Shown one piece after another: positions 19,756-29,158 of a DNA stretch of 64,000 nt. Within the stretch, counting starts at the first letter, position 1, and each line of letters opens with the position of its first letter. Under the pieces are notes generated by a model. The model saw only the letters and a program-made list of their open reading frames with translations. It did no database searches and was not told the origin of the DNA. Source of the DNA: Maribacter luteus (lineage in GTDB: Bacteria > Bacteroidota > Bacteroidia > Flavobacteriales > Flavobacteriaceae); the NCBI RefSeq assembly GCF_009674825.1, contig NZ_WKJH01000004.1, positions 1 to 64,000 of the forward strand. The letters are read 5' to 3'. The translations under genes and the position numbers were made by a program.

Positions 19756-20503
19756 AGGTTTTTCGAATTGATTTACTCAAAAGTGAATATATTTTTTTAT
19801 GCCTTTTACTTTTTAATTGTGCCTTCTGCTTTTTTAAGGTTCCACGGTCGTTTCGCCTTCCGGGACCGGTTTGTGCATCATATGGGGATAGATCCTCTAT
19901 TTTTTTGGCGGTTTCCTGGATCAATGGATGCAGTAAGCTGAACGGCACATTGTTTTGCGAACAAAACTCGCTCGATAAATAGTACATGTGGTTCGTGAAA
20001 TTGTTGGCCATTACCGCTGCCAGATGCAAGGCTTTTCTCTGGTCAGAATCCATGTATTCGACCTTTTTGGATATAGCTGAGGCCAATTGCTTTAAAATAC
20101 CGGTGTCAGCTTCATTCTCCGATTCTATACAAATGGGGATTTCGGCGAAATCAACCTTTCTGTCAAGACTAAAGGTTTGCAAAGGATAAAAAACACCTCG
20201 TTTCGTTTTCTTTGATAAGGCCGCTAACGGCACACTACCAGAAGTGTGAACGACAAGTCCCGCCTTTAAATCCAACTGTTTGGAAACTTCGGAAATCGCA
20301 TCGTCACTTATGGCCAGGATATAAATATCTGCCTGTTTTAAGGATGAAACTTCCGTGGTTGTTTGATAATCCGAACCTAAGCTTTCTAAAACACTATTTT
20401 TTCGACCATAAACCTGCACAACCTCTACATCCTTGGCTTTTTTAAAAGCCCCCAATAAATGTTTGGCAACATTCCCCGTTCCTAGGATTACGATTCTGAT
20501 CAT
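19739..20503 (-). CDS. Rossmann-like/DUF2520 domain protein
   Basis: The 254-residue protein has an N-terminal dinucleotide-binding fold (MIRIVILGTGNVAKHL, residues 1-16) related to F420-oxidoreductase and pyrroline-5-carboxylate reductase-like folds, then a helical DUF2520 domain (LHLAAVMANNFTNHMYYL near 165-182). The reaction is unknown. It starts a minus-strand operon and overlaps kdsC. A 10-base perfect palindrome (ttaccggtaa) lies about 75 bases upstream and could be an operator. Confidence 0.85.
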   Translation of the reverse strand: MIRIVILGTGNVAKHLLGAFKKAKDVEVVQVYGRKNSVLESLGSDYQTTTEVSSLKQADIYILAISDDAISEVSKQLDLKAGLVVHTSGSVPLAALSKKTKRGVFYPLQTFSLDRKVDFAEIPICIESENEADTGILKQLASAISKKVEYMDSDQRKALHLAAVMANNFTNHMYYLSSEFCSQNNVPFSLLHPLIQETAKKIEDLSPYDAQTGPGRRNDRGTLKKQKAQLKSKRHKKIYSLLSKSIRKTYGKKL

Positions 20504-20726
20504 AATGCGAAAATAGTGATATAATCAATCTTGTTAAAGCATTTTAATAAGTATCGCAGTGCTAAATCCGGTTCAAATTACCGGTAAATCGTTACGATGC
20601 ATACTTCTTTGTATCTGTTTTTCATTATCATGGCACGTAAAAGATTCAGGGCTTTGTTAAAAGCCTTTCATTGAATATAAAATACCTTATTTTTGCCCAC
20701 TGTGGATAATTAGGTATGATGCGCTT

Positions 20727-23700
20727 ATGAAAGATCTGTTCAAGAAAATATTCTTCTCAACCCGTTTAATGGCGGTATTGTTCATCGTTTTTGCTACGGC
20801 GATGGCCTTTGGTACCTTTATAGAAAGTTGGTACAGCACGGAAACAGCCAGAATTTGGATATATAATACCACCTGGTTCGAGTTGATCATGGTTTTCTTT
20901 GTTATCAATTTCATAGGAAATATTGCCAAATACAGACTTTTGCGAAAAGAAAAATGGGCAGTATTGATGTTGCACCTTTCTTGGATCCTGATCATACTTG
21001 GTGCTTTTGTTACACGATATATCAGTTTTGAGGGGATGATGCCTATACGGGAAGGAAATTCTGAAAAGGTTTTCTATTCGGACAAGACGTACTTAACCGT
21101 GAATATCGATGGGGAGATAAATGGGGAACCTCGCAGAAAAACGTTGGAAGATGATCTTATAGTAACTCCGGAAGCCTTAAAATCCAACCTGCCTTGGAAC
21201 AATGATTTCAATGGGCAACCCTTAACTATTTCTTATGTCGGTTTTATTAAAGGTGCCGAAAAAGGTCTGGTTCATGATGAAAATGGAAAGGAATACCTTA
21301 AAATCGTGGAAGCCGGTGAAGGCCAACGACATGAACATTTTCTTGAAAATGGACAGGTAGCCAATATCCATAATATTTTAATATCCTTGAACAAAGAGAC
21401 AGAAGGTGCTATTAATATTTTTGAAAATGATGGCAACTATCAAATCAAATCGCCTTTCGAGGGGAATTATATGCGCATGGCAGACCAAATGCAAGGAGTC
21501 TTGATCAAGGATAGTTTGCAAACACTAATGTTACGTTCACTGTACACTACGGCCGGAATGCAATTCGTAATCCCTGAACCCATAATCCGAGGAACTTATG
21601 ATATTGTCAAGATTCCGGAAGAGGAAGTGACACCAATGAGTCAAGACGCATTGGTGGTTGAAGTCAGTACCAATGGGGAAACCGTGCAGCAAAAATTATT
21701 GGGGGGTAGGGGCTCATCTAATTTTTCGGATAAAATAAATGTCGGTGGTTTGGTTTTTTCCATGGCCTATGGATCAAAGGTGCATGAACTTCCTTTTAGT
21801 ATAAAATTAAATGACTTTATCGCGGAAAAATACCCAGGCACGGAAAGAGGATATGCATCTTTTATGAGTAAGGTGACCGTTGAGGACGAACGTCCTTTCG
21901 ATTATGATATTTATATGAACCATATTTTGGACCACAGGGGGTATCGTTTTTTCCAATCTGGTTTTGATCCCGATGAACGTGGAACCACGCTTTCGGTAAA
22001 TCATGATTTTTGGGGTACTTGGATAACCTACATAGGATATTTCCTCTTATATGCAGGATTAATGGGCATTATGTTCTTTGGGAAAACCCGTTTTAAGGAT
22101 TTGGCCGAATCATTGGATAAGTTGAAAGCCAAAAAAGCAGCCTTGACCATACTTTTGGTTTTTGGATTCACACTGGGATCACTTGCCCAAGAACATAACG
22201 AACATGACGGACATGACCATTCAGCGGCACCTACACCACATCAAATAGATTCGATACTTATGGCTAGCATCATTGATGCCGACCATGCAGAACGTTTTGG
22301 AAAGTTGGTGGTACAGGATGAAGGTGGCCGAATGAAACCCATCAATACCTTTTCATCCGAATTACTGCGGAAATTGAGCTTAAAGGATAAGTATCAAGGC
22401 ATGAATTCCGATCAGGTATTTCTTTCCATGATGATGAACCCTGCGTTATGGTACAACGTAGAGTTCATGGCACTTGATAAGAAAACCCAAAACGATAGTA
22501 TTCGAAAGATCATAGGTGTACCAAAAGGGAAAAAATACGTAAAAGCCTTAGATTTCTTCAATGAAAAGGGACAGTACAAATTAGAACCCTATTTAAGGGA
22601 AGCTACCACGAAGAGCAACCCGAACAAGTTTGAACAGGATTTTAAGGATGCCAATATTCGCTTAAGTCTATTGGATCAGGCTTTAAGTGGACAGATTTTA
22701 AAAATATTCCCCCTCCTGAACGATGAAAACAATAAATGGGTGTCAGCAATTGAATATCGTGGCGGACAATATCAGGTTGCCGATTCACTTTATGCCAATT
22801 TCATAAAGAACGCTCTACCTTATTATTTCATGTCTTTGAATAAGGCGAGGGAATCAGGGGATTATACAGAGGCCGATAAGTTATTGGCGGCCTTCAAACA
22901 AAACCAAACCAACCATGGTGGGGAGGTTTTACCTAACGAGAACAAGATAAATACCGAAGTCGTATATAATAAACTCAATATTTTCAACCACCTGTATAAG
23001 GTTTATGTACTGGTAGGTGTTTTAATGTTCTTTATCTTGATTTTTCAGATTTTCAAGGATAGGGAAATTTGGCGAATAGGAACCTATTTCTTTAAAGGAA
23101 CGATCATTATCCTATTCTTGTGGCATACTGCCGGTTTGGTATTGCGATGGTATATTTCGGGACATGCACCGTGGAGTGATGCCTATGAAAGTATTCTTTA
23201 TGTTTCATGGGCCACTATGGGTATGGGACTGCTCCTAGGTCGAAAAAGTGATATGACCATTGCTTCATCAGCTTTTGTAACCTCGATGTTATTATGGATA
23301 GCGCACCAAAGTTGGGTAGACCCTTCAATTGCAAATTTGGTCCCTGTACTTGATAGTTATTGGCTTATGATCCATGTTGCCGTAATCGTGGGTAGCTATG
23401 GTCCTTTGACCGTTGGTATGATATTGGGGGTCGTTTCCCTCATTTTGATCATCCTTACCAATAAAAAGAACAAAAAACGGATGCAGCTGAGTTTAAAGGA
23501 ATTGACGATTATTAACGAACTTGCATTAATGGTAGGTTTGGTAATGCTGACGATCGGTAACTTCCTTGGTGGCCAGTGGGCCAATGAAAGTTGGGGTAGA
23601 TATTGGGGATGGGACCCCAAAGAGACATGGGCATTGATTTCGATAATGGTCTATGCCTTTGTCATACATGCCCGATTGGTGCCGGGTATGAGAGGTAGAT

Positions 23701-23906
23701 GGCTTTTCAATTTCTTAAGCGTTGTGGCTTTCGGAAGCATAATGATGACCTATTTTGGGGTTAATTTCTATCTTGTTGGCCTACACAGTTATGCTAGCGG
23801 AGCCCAAGTAATTACCCCGGTATTCATTTGGTATACTGTTTTTGGGGTTCTCGTTTTAGGGGCTTTGAGTTACTGGAGGTACTACGTGAATTATGAAAAG
23901 AAGTGA
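20727..23906 (+). CDS. ccsBA: Fused cytochrome c biogenesis protein CcsBA
   Basis: This 1059-residue polytopic protein joins a ResB/CcsB half (about 1-480) to a CcsA half (about 750-1055). CcsA is identified by its WWD-type haem-binding loop WGRYWGWDPKETWA near 955-968 with flanking histidines such as HTAG and HVAVIVGSY. Between them, a hydrophobic segment ending GSLAQ is followed by a His/Asp-rich stretch (about 490-507) and a soluble ~240-residue region. System II CcsBA exports haem and attaches it to CxxCH motifs of periplasmic c-type cytochromes, such as the peroxidase at 45169. A candidate -7 element (tatttttg) is at 20688-20695. Confidence 0.92.
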   Translation: MKDLFKKIFFSTRLMAVLFIVFATAMAFGTFIESWYSTETARIWIYNTTWFELIMVFFVINFIGNIAKYRLLRKEKWAVLMLHLSWILIILGAFVTRYISFEGMMPIREGNSEKVFYSDKTYLTVNIDGEINGEPRRKTLEDDLIVTPEALKSNLPWNNDFNGQPLTISYVGFIKGAEKGLVHDENGKEYLKIVEAGEGQRHEHFLENGQVANIHNILISLNKETEGAINIFENDGNYQIKSPFEGNYMRMADQMQGVLIKDSLQTLMLRSLYTTAGMQFVIPEPIIRGTYDIVKIPEEEVTPMSQDALVVEVSTNGETVQQKLLGGRGSSNFSDKINVGGLVFSMAYGSKVHELPFSIKLNDFIAEKYPGTERGYASFMSKVTVEDERPFDYDIYMNHILDHRGYRFFQSGFDPDERGTTLSVNHDFWGTWITYIGYFLLYAGLMGIMFFGKTRFKDLAESLDKLKAKKAALTILLVFGFTLGSLAQEHNEHDGHDHSAAPTPHQIDSILMASIIDADHAERFGKLVVQDEGGRMKPINTFSSELLRKLSLKDKYQGMNSDQVFLSMMMNPALWYNVEFMALDKKTQNDSIRKIIGVPKGKKYVKALDFFNEKGQYKLEPYLREATTKSNPNKFEQDFKDANIRLSLLDQALSGQILKIFPLLNDENNKWVSAIEYRGGQYQVADSLYANFIKNALPYYFMSLNKARESGDYTEADKLLAAFKQNQTNHGGEVLPNENKINTEVVYNKLNIFNHLYKVYVLVGVLMFFILIFQIFKDREIWRIGTYFFKGTIIILFLWHTAGLVLRWYISGHAPWSDAYESILYVSWATMGMGLLLGRKSDMTIASSAFVTSMLLWIAHQSWVDPSIANLVPVLDSYWLMIHVAVIVGSYGPLTVGMILGVVSLILIILTNKKNKKRMQLSLKELTIINELALMVGLVMLTIGNFLGGQWANESWGRYWGWDPKETWALISIMVYAFVIHARLVPGMRGRWLFNFLSVVAFGSIMMTYFGVNFYLVGLHSYASGAQVITPVFIWYTVFGVLVLGALSYWRYYVNYEKK

Positions 23907-23939
23907 AATTAAATAGGCCATAACCTTCAAAACGTTTGG

Positions 23940-24533
23940 TCAAGGCCTGTAATCATCCAATGCTTTTCTTAGATCTTCCATTTTAAAATTATACTCGTTT
24001 TTGAGGTCTTTTAAAGGTGTGTCTTTTGAAATGTTTTCAGGTAAACCCAATTCCTTTAAAAAATAGGAGAGGGGTACATTGGTTTGTGTTTCAATATCCC
24101 TAAAGGTCATTGAGCCCCGTATGGACTCACTCCGTGATATAACAGGAACAACCATATCCGATTTACTGTTATTACCCTTAATGGAACTTTCGACCGGGGT
24201 AATGATAGGTGCTATGGCAAGTGCTATGAGCGCTAAGAACCCAACTAATCCCAAGGCTATCCTTTGTCCTGATTTAGGTTGTTTTTTTCCCTTGGTCAAG
24301 CTCACGATCCATCGCCAGTGGAGAAATACATGAAAGGCCAAAACCACTAGAAATATTACTGCTATCCAAAAATGGATATCACCCCATTGGTGTCGATCCA
24401 GTGTCCAAATCGTATTATAGTGCCCACTTCCCTTTGGAAGATTATAATAAAGGATAACTCCTGTGGATACAAGTAAGACAAAGCAAATAAAAGCTATAAT
24501 ATCCACGAGGTAATTTTTGGTGGGTGTCTTCAT
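23940..24533 (-). CDS. DUF4405-like cytochrome b561-type membrane protein
   Basis: A 197-residue protein with three membrane helices (about 10-30, 50-72, 92-112). Histidines in DRHQWGDIHFW and HVFLHWRW fit haem-b coordination as in DUF4405/b561-type proteins. The C-terminal ~65 residues are soluble and include MTFRDIETQTNVPLSYFLKE. The start is the ATG at 24533. It is convergent with ccsBA, so an electron-transfer role is possible but unproved. Confidence 0.75.
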   Translation of the reverse strand: MKTPTKNYLVDIIAFICFVLLVSTGVILYYNLPKGSGHYNTIWTLDRHQWGDIHFWIAVIFLVVLAFHVFLHWRWIVSLTKGKKQPKSGQRIALGLVGFLALIALAIAPIITPVESSIKGNNSKSDMVVPVISRSESIRGSMTFRDIETQTNVPLSYFLKELGLPENISKDTPLKDLKNEYNFKMEDLRKALDDYRP

Positions 24534-24768
24534 TTCTGATGTTTATTAATTATTTATACTACTTTGAAGTAATGTGCTAAAAGGGTTTTACTATTGGTGC
24601 TACACTTTTGTTGTTCATATTCAATCCACCAAAATTAGAGTCCGGGTATCAAAAACCATATGATGTAAATCATGTTGAAATCAGCGCTTATTTCGATCGG
24701 ATTACTTACTAAAAATCCTAAAGCTGGTTGTTCATTATACAATGGCGTATACATTTCTTGATTCGTAT

Positions 24769-24797
24769 TGGTCTAACAAAAGAAATTCATAACTTTA
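24769..24797 (+). promoter_or_regulatory. Probable promoter of the trans-sulfuration gene
   Basis: TTG at 24769-24771 and taacttta at 24790-24797 (one mismatch to TAnnTTTG) are 18 bases apart. Transcription would start just before the ATG at 24812, leaving a very short leader and no room for a riboswitch there. The rest of 24534-24768 shows no recognisable SAM-riboswitch structure. Confidence 0.4.
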
Positions 24798-24811
24798 ACT
24801 CTTCATTAAAA

Positions 24812-25993
24812 ATGAAAAAGAACGTTATGAAAAAAGGGTTGAATACCATATGCACGCATGAGGGTGAATTAAACGATGAACAGTTCAAAGGAGCGGTTTC
24901 CCCTTTGTACATGAGTACTTCCTATGCTTTTGAAGATGTTGAAGTAAAACGTTATCCGAGATATTTCAATACACCGAACCAAGTGGCCTTATCTCAAAAA
25001 ATCGCCGCCTTGGAACATACCCAGGCCGCAATGATTTTTGGAAGCGGAATGGCCGCGGTCAGCACTGCATTATTGGCTTTTTTAAAGGCCGGTGACCATG
25101 TTGTTCTACAAAAGACTTTGTACGGTGGTACTTATAATTTCGTGAACGAGGAATTCTCGAAATATGGTATAGCTTATTCCTTTACCAATGGACTTGAGCC
25201 TGAAGATTTTGAATCCAAAATAAAGGAGAATACCAAAGTCATTTTCGTAGAAACACCATCTAACCCATTACTTACGATTACTGATTTGGAAGCCGTGGCC
25301 AAAATTGCGAAAAAGTATGGATTGGTTTCTATGATCGACAATACATTTGCAAGTCCGGTAAACCAGAATCCTGCCGATTTCGGCATTGATGTCATTATAC
25401 ATAGCGCAACAAAATATATGGGCGGACATTCAGATATATGCGCTGGTGCCGTTGCTTCTACCGAAGAACATATGGATCGTATTTTTCAATTGGCAAAAAA
25501 CCTAGGGGGGAGTTTAAGCGATTATACCGTTTGGCTCTTAGAGCGAAGTATAAAAACCATGGGTATTCGCGTAAAGGCCCAGAATAACAATGCCCAACAT
25601 ATGGCAGAATATCTTGAGGCACATTCCGAAATTGACAAAGTATATTATCCAGGTTTGCCCAACCATCCGGGACATGAACTGGCCAAATCGCAAATGCATG
25701 GCTTTGGTGGAATGCTTTCTTTTGAATTGAATCCAAAATACGATGCTTCCCTCTTTCAAAAAGCCCTACAATTGATAAAACCTTCAATGAGTTTGGCAGG
25801 GGTCGAAAGTACGGTACTTTCGCCTGCACAGACGTCACATGCGCTTATCGGGCCCGAAGAAAGGATAAACCAAGGAATATCTGATGGATTGATTCGTTTT
25901 TCAGTGGGAATAGAAGAACCAGAGGATTTAATTGCCGATATAGAACAGGCATTAACGAAAGTCAGGGATGGAAAGATTGGGCTAAAAGTATAG
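24812..25993 (+). CDS. PLP-dependent trans-sulfuration enzyme
   Basis: The 393-residue enzyme belongs to the Cys/Met metabolism PLP family (cystathionine gamma-synthase, gamma-lyase, O-acylhomoserine sulfhydrylase). The PLP lysine is Lys201 in HSATKYMGG. GSGMAAVSTAL (about 70-80) and QKTLYGGTYNF (about 95-105) bind cofactor and substrate, and the late VESTVLSPAQTSHA loop is standard. The YGGT loop has Gly where methionine gamma-lyases carry Cys, which argues against that enzyme. I start at the ATG 24812 because the earlier frame to 24728 lies upstream of the promoter. The exact reaction cannot be fixed from sequence alone. Confidence 0.88.
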   Translation: MKKNVMKKGLNTICTHEGELNDEQFKGAVSPLYMSTSYAFEDVEVKRYPRYFNTPNQVALSQKIAALEHTQAAMIFGSGMAAVSTALLAFLKAGDHVVLQKTLYGGTYNFVNEEFSKYGIAYSFTNGLEPEDFESKIKENTKVIFVETPSNPLLTITDLEAVAKIAKKYGLVSMIDNTFASPVNQNPADFGIDVIIHSATKYMGGHSDICAGAVASTEEHMDRIFQLAKNLGGSLSDYTVWLLERSIKTMGIRVKAQNNNAQHMAEYLEAHSEIDKVYYPGLPNHPGHELAKSQMHGFGGMLSFELNPKYDASLFQKALQLIKPSMSLAGVESTVLSPAQTSHALIGPEERINQGISDGLIRFSVGIEEPEDLIADIEQALTKVRDGKIGLKV

Positions 25994-26073
25994 TAAATCG
26001 TTTAAGCCATTGTGACAACAAGATAATATTGGTTTTACCCTGCAATCGCAGAGTACATAAATAAAAAACATAA

Positions 26074-26796
26074 ATGAAATTAGATATATTGGTTTTCGGC
26101 GCGCACCCAGATGATGCCGAATTGGGAGCAGGGGCAACTATCGCCAAAGAAGTTGCCAACGGAAAAAAAGTAGGTATCGTGGATTTAACACGAGGTGAAT
26201 TAGGAACAAGGGGTTCTGCCGAGATCCGGGATATGGAAGCTGCAAAGGCAGCCAAGATTTTAGGGGTTACGGTTAGGGAAAACCTGGAATTTGCCGACGG
26301 GTTCTTTGTGAACGACAAAAAGCATCAAATGGCAATTATACGCATGCTAAGAAAATATAGGCCTGATATTGTATTGTGTAACGCTATCGATGACCGACAT
26401 ATTGATCATGGAAAAGGTAGTAAACTGGTCAGTGACGCTTGCTTCTTAAGTGGATTGATAAAAATAGACACAAAAATAGAAGGTGATGACCAATGGCAAG
26501 AACCATGGCGCCCTAAACAAGTATACCATTATATTCAGTGGAAAAATTTGGATCCGGATTTTGTTGTTGATGTTTCTTGCCATATTGATGTTAAAAGACA
26601 GGCTATTTTGGCTTATTCATCACAATTTCATGACCCAAATAGCGATGAACCCGAAACACCGATAAGTAGTAAGACGTTTTTGGACAGTGTAGATTTTAGA
26701 GCGAGGGATTTAGGCCGCTTGATAGGGGTAGATCATGCTGAAGGTTTTACCGTTGAACGCTTTCCCGGAGTTAAAAGTTTATACGATTTAATTTAA
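26074..26796 (+). CDS. bshB1: Bacillithiol biosynthesis deacetylase BshB1
   Basis: This 240-residue cytoplasmic LmbE-type zinc enzyme deacetylates GlcNAc-malate, the second step of bacillithiol synthesis. The metal motif is FGAHPDDAELGAGAT (residues 8-22), with a catalytic-site RGELGTRGS (about 41-49) and the third ligand in DDRHIDHGKG (about 109-118). Length and the TPISSKTFLDSVDFRARDLG stretch fit BshB1. It is downstream of the trans-sulfuration gene and could be cotranscribed. It ends in a 3-4 base convergent overlap with the histidine kinase gene. Confidence 0.93.
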   Translation: MKLDILVFGAHPDDAELGAGATIAKEVANGKKVGIVDLTRGELGTRGSAEIRDMEAAKAAKILGVTVRENLEFADGFFVNDKKHQMAIIRMLRKYRPDIVLCNAIDDRHIDHGKGSKLVSDACFLSGLIKIDTKIEGDDQWQEPWRPKQVYHYIQWKNLDPDFVVDVSCHIDVKRQAILAYSSQFHDPNSDEPETPISSKTFLDSVDFRARDLGRLIGVDHAEGFTVERFPGVKSLYDLI

Positions 26797-28868
26797 CCGG
26801 CTTTCTGAAACTTGTTTCTCATTTTAGGCAAGGTAAAATAAAAGCACGATCCATTGGGTATTGTGCTTTCTACCCATATTTCGCCATTGTTCTTCTCTAC
26901 CATTTCTTTACATAAGGAAAGACCCAATCCAGTTCCTTTTTCATCATTGGTGCCATAAGTGGTTATACTCGAGTTCTTTTTGAAAAGTTTTTTCTGGGTT
27001 TCAAGATTAATGCCCACACCGGTATCCTTGACCGATATCTCCCAAGAAGTACTTCGTTCACTAACATCAATGGTTATTTTCCCATTTTCAGGGGTAAATT
27101 TTATAGCGTTACTCAAAAGGTTACGAAAAACAATGTCTATATGGTCATTATCGGCCCATGAGAGTACATTCGATTTTATTTTATTCACAATACGAATAGA
27201 TTTTGCCGTTGCGGTTTCTTCCAATAAGTTTATATTATCATTAACAAGGTTTTCCAAGCATATAATACTTGGTTTGGTCGTAGATCCGTTCATTTGGGTT
27301 TGCCCCCAAGAAAGTAAATTGTTCAGGGTAAAAGAAATATTGTCGAGATCTTTACCCAATTTAGGTATAAACTGTAAAAAATCATTAGAACCTATCTCAC
27401 CGTTTCTATACAATTGTAATAAACCTTGGAAAGCTGCAATGGGACCACGTAAGTCATGACCTATTATTGAGAACAATTTGTCCTTGGTTTCATTGGTAGC
27501 ACGTAGTTTTTTTTCATTTTCGACCAATTTCGCCGTTTTATTATAAAGTTCAACGTTCAATCTCTTTTGAACCTTTTCATTTCTTCTGACGATTAGGGTA
27601 ATGACCAAGAATATGACCAAAATAAGTAAAGCGATATAAATGTACCTTTTTTGACTCGCTAGAGCCTTTTCATTTTCAAGAATGAGCTTTTCCTTTTGCT
27701 CCTCAAAATCAAGCTTGGTGACTAGCATAGTCAAACTTTTCTCATTCTTGTTTGAAATAATCGTATCATGTAGTGTTTGGTAGAGTTCATGAAACGTTAA
27801 TGCAGATTTTAGATCGCCTTTGTTTTTATTTATCCTATATAAGGTATTGGCACTTTTTTGTATTTCTTCATGAAATTTCAATCTTTTGGATAATTCAAAA
27901 GCTTTTTGGGCATATACTTCTGACAAGCTGTCTTTATGTTGCCCTAAATAGGCTTCGGCAATACCATTCAGTAATGAGGTTTCTCCGCGATCATCATCAA
28001 CGTTATGATGCATCATTTCACCTTGTTTGTACCAAAAAAGAGCCCATTTATAATCTTTGGATTCAAGATAGGCCTTACCCTTAACTTCGTAAGCATAGGC
28101 CAACCAGTCCATTATTTTATGCTTTTCAAAAACACCTATACTACTATTGATATTGTACATAGCATACTCCAATTTACCCATATCTGCATATACTGAAGCT
28201 AAATTGCTCATTGTTTTTGCCGTATTGATCTCATCCCCGATTTTTTCATTGAGTTTCTTTACGATTTTGAAAAAACCTATAGCTTGATCGTAATCGTTTT
28301 GATCGGCATATAAACTGGCAATGTTCTCATTGAGTATGGCTAGCATCTTATTGTCACCGATAAGACTTGCTAATTCTATACTTTTTAAATACCTACTCAA
28401 TGATTCTGCATAATCACCTTTATAATAATAAACATTGGCAATACTATTTTCTATTCCAAGTAAAAGTTTATTACCAAGTAAGAGTTCATCGTCCTTGATT
28501 CTTTTTGCAACTTCATATGCTTTTTGATAGTAGTAGATTGCTTTATCATAATTACCCTGGTCTTCATAGAAGTTTCCGATTCCGGTCAAAGAATTGCATT
28601 GACTGAATTTGTTTCCCGATTCAGAGGCCAATTTTAAAACTTCGTTGGAAATTAGATGAAGGCTATCGGAATTATAATAGCGAATTTCATCACCCAACTT
28701 CATTAGCATATTAATGTAATGACTATCATGGGGGTTGAAATCCTTTTTTAAACGTAGCTGTTTTATTTGGTACTGAAGACTATCCCTTCTAGGTACTTGG
28801 GAATATAATTGTGTATATCCCAAAATCATAGCAATGAAAATCAAGGCTAACTTTTTAATCGGGGACAT
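26793..28868 (-). CDS. TPR-containing sensor histidine kinase
   Basis: A 691-residue membrane kinase. After a signal peptide (ending LYSQ near residue 24), about six to eight TPR repeats (about 60-360) form a periplasmic sensor; then a coiled segment, one membrane helix (about 405-425), a HisKA domain with His471 in IIGHDLRGP, and HATPase motifs (N box NLLSNAIKF, G1 DTGVGIN, G2 GTGLGLSL). I start at the ATG 28868; the frame extends to a TTG at 28889, but that TTG lies inside a -7-like element. No response regulator adjoins, so it is an orphan kinase. Confidence 0.9.
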   Translation of the reverse strand: MSPIKKLALIFIAMILGYTQLYSQVPRRDSLQYQIKQLRLKKDFNPHDSHYINMLMKLGDEIRYYNSDSLHLISNEVLKLASESGNKFSQCNSLTGIGNFYEDQGNYDKAIYYYQKAYEVAKRIKDDELLLGNKLLLGIENSIANVYYYKGDYAESLSRYLKSIELASLIGDNKMLAILNENIASLYADQNDYDQAIGFFKIVKKLNEKIGDEINTAKTMSNLASVYADMGKLEYAMYNINSSIGVFEKHKIMDWLAYAYEVKGKAYLESKDYKWALFWYKQGEMMHHNVDDDRGETSLLNGIAEAYLGQHKDSLSEVYAQKAFELSKRLKFHEEIQKSANTLYRINKNKGDLKSALTFHELYQTLHDTIISNKNEKSLTMLVTKLDFEEQKEKLILENEKALASQKRYIYIALLILVIFLVITLIVRRNEKVQKRLNVELYNKTAKLVENEKKLRATNETKDKLFSIIGHDLRGPIAAFQGLLQLYRNGEIGSNDFLQFIPKLGKDLDNISFTLNNLLSWGQTQMNGSTTKPSIICLENLVNDNINLLEETATAKSIRIVNKIKSNVLSWADNDHIDIVFRNLLSNAIKFTPENGKITIDVSERSTSWEISVKDTGVGINLETQKKLFKKNSSITTYGTNDEKGTGLGLSLCKEMVEKNNGEIWVESTIPNGSCFYFTLPKMRNKFQKAG

Positions 28869-28886
28869 TTGGTTAATTTTCGGTTT

Positions 28887-28894
28887 CAAACTTA
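28887..28894 (-). promoter_or_regulatory. Minus-strand -7 element before the histidine kinase
   Basis: On the minus strand this reads taagtttg, an exact TAnnTTTG. Transcription would start near 28880, just upstream of the ATG at 28868, which supports that start over the TTG at 28889. No clear TTG lies at the -33 distance. Confidence 0.4.
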
Positions 28895-29007
28895 GGGTTT
28901 TGAAAATAGATATTCTTAATTCGAATAAAATTAATCCCTATTTGCCCTGAGGGACAATAAATGTTGTGAAACTGCGATTTTTGTGTGTTTTATCGTAGTA
29001 AAAGTGT

Positions 29008-29040
29008 ATTTCATCGATGAAATGAGATTAGAGCTCTAAT
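29008..29040. promoter_or_regulatory. Two adjacent perfect palindromes
   Basis: 29008-29023 (atttcatcgatgaaat) is a perfect 16-base palindrome and 29027-29040 (attagagctctaat) a perfect 14-base palindrome, separated by three bases. Neither is followed by a T-run, so they look like dimeric regulator sites rather than terminators. They lie about 140 bases upstream of the histidine kinase ATG and about 70 bases before the tRNA promoter. Confidence 0.45.
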
Positions 29041-29111
29041 ATACCCTTCATAATTTATACGAACCATAATTTTAAAAATGATGATTCTTTTAAAAATATA
29101 CCTTGAATTAG

Positions 29112-29143
29112 TTGGTAAGATCAATGAAAAAAAATTAACTTTG
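29112..29143 (+). promoter_or_regulatory. Promoter of tRNA-His
   Basis: TTG at 29112-29114 and taactttg at 29136-29143 are 21 bases apart, matching the Bacteroidota housekeeping promoter TTG-N(19-21)-TAnnTTTG. The tRNA begins about 15 bases after the -7 element. Confidence 0.7.
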
Positions 29144-29158
29144 CACCCGCTTTAAATG

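Noticed and set aside
24728-24811. N-terminal extension of the trans-sulfuration enzyme
   Set aside because: The extra 28 residues match no family N-terminus and lie across a likely promoter; the ATG at 24812 fits the family length.
24534-24811. SAM riboswitch before the sulfur-amino-acid gene
   Set aside because: I could not find the conserved helices or core, and the probable promoter leaves almost no leader.
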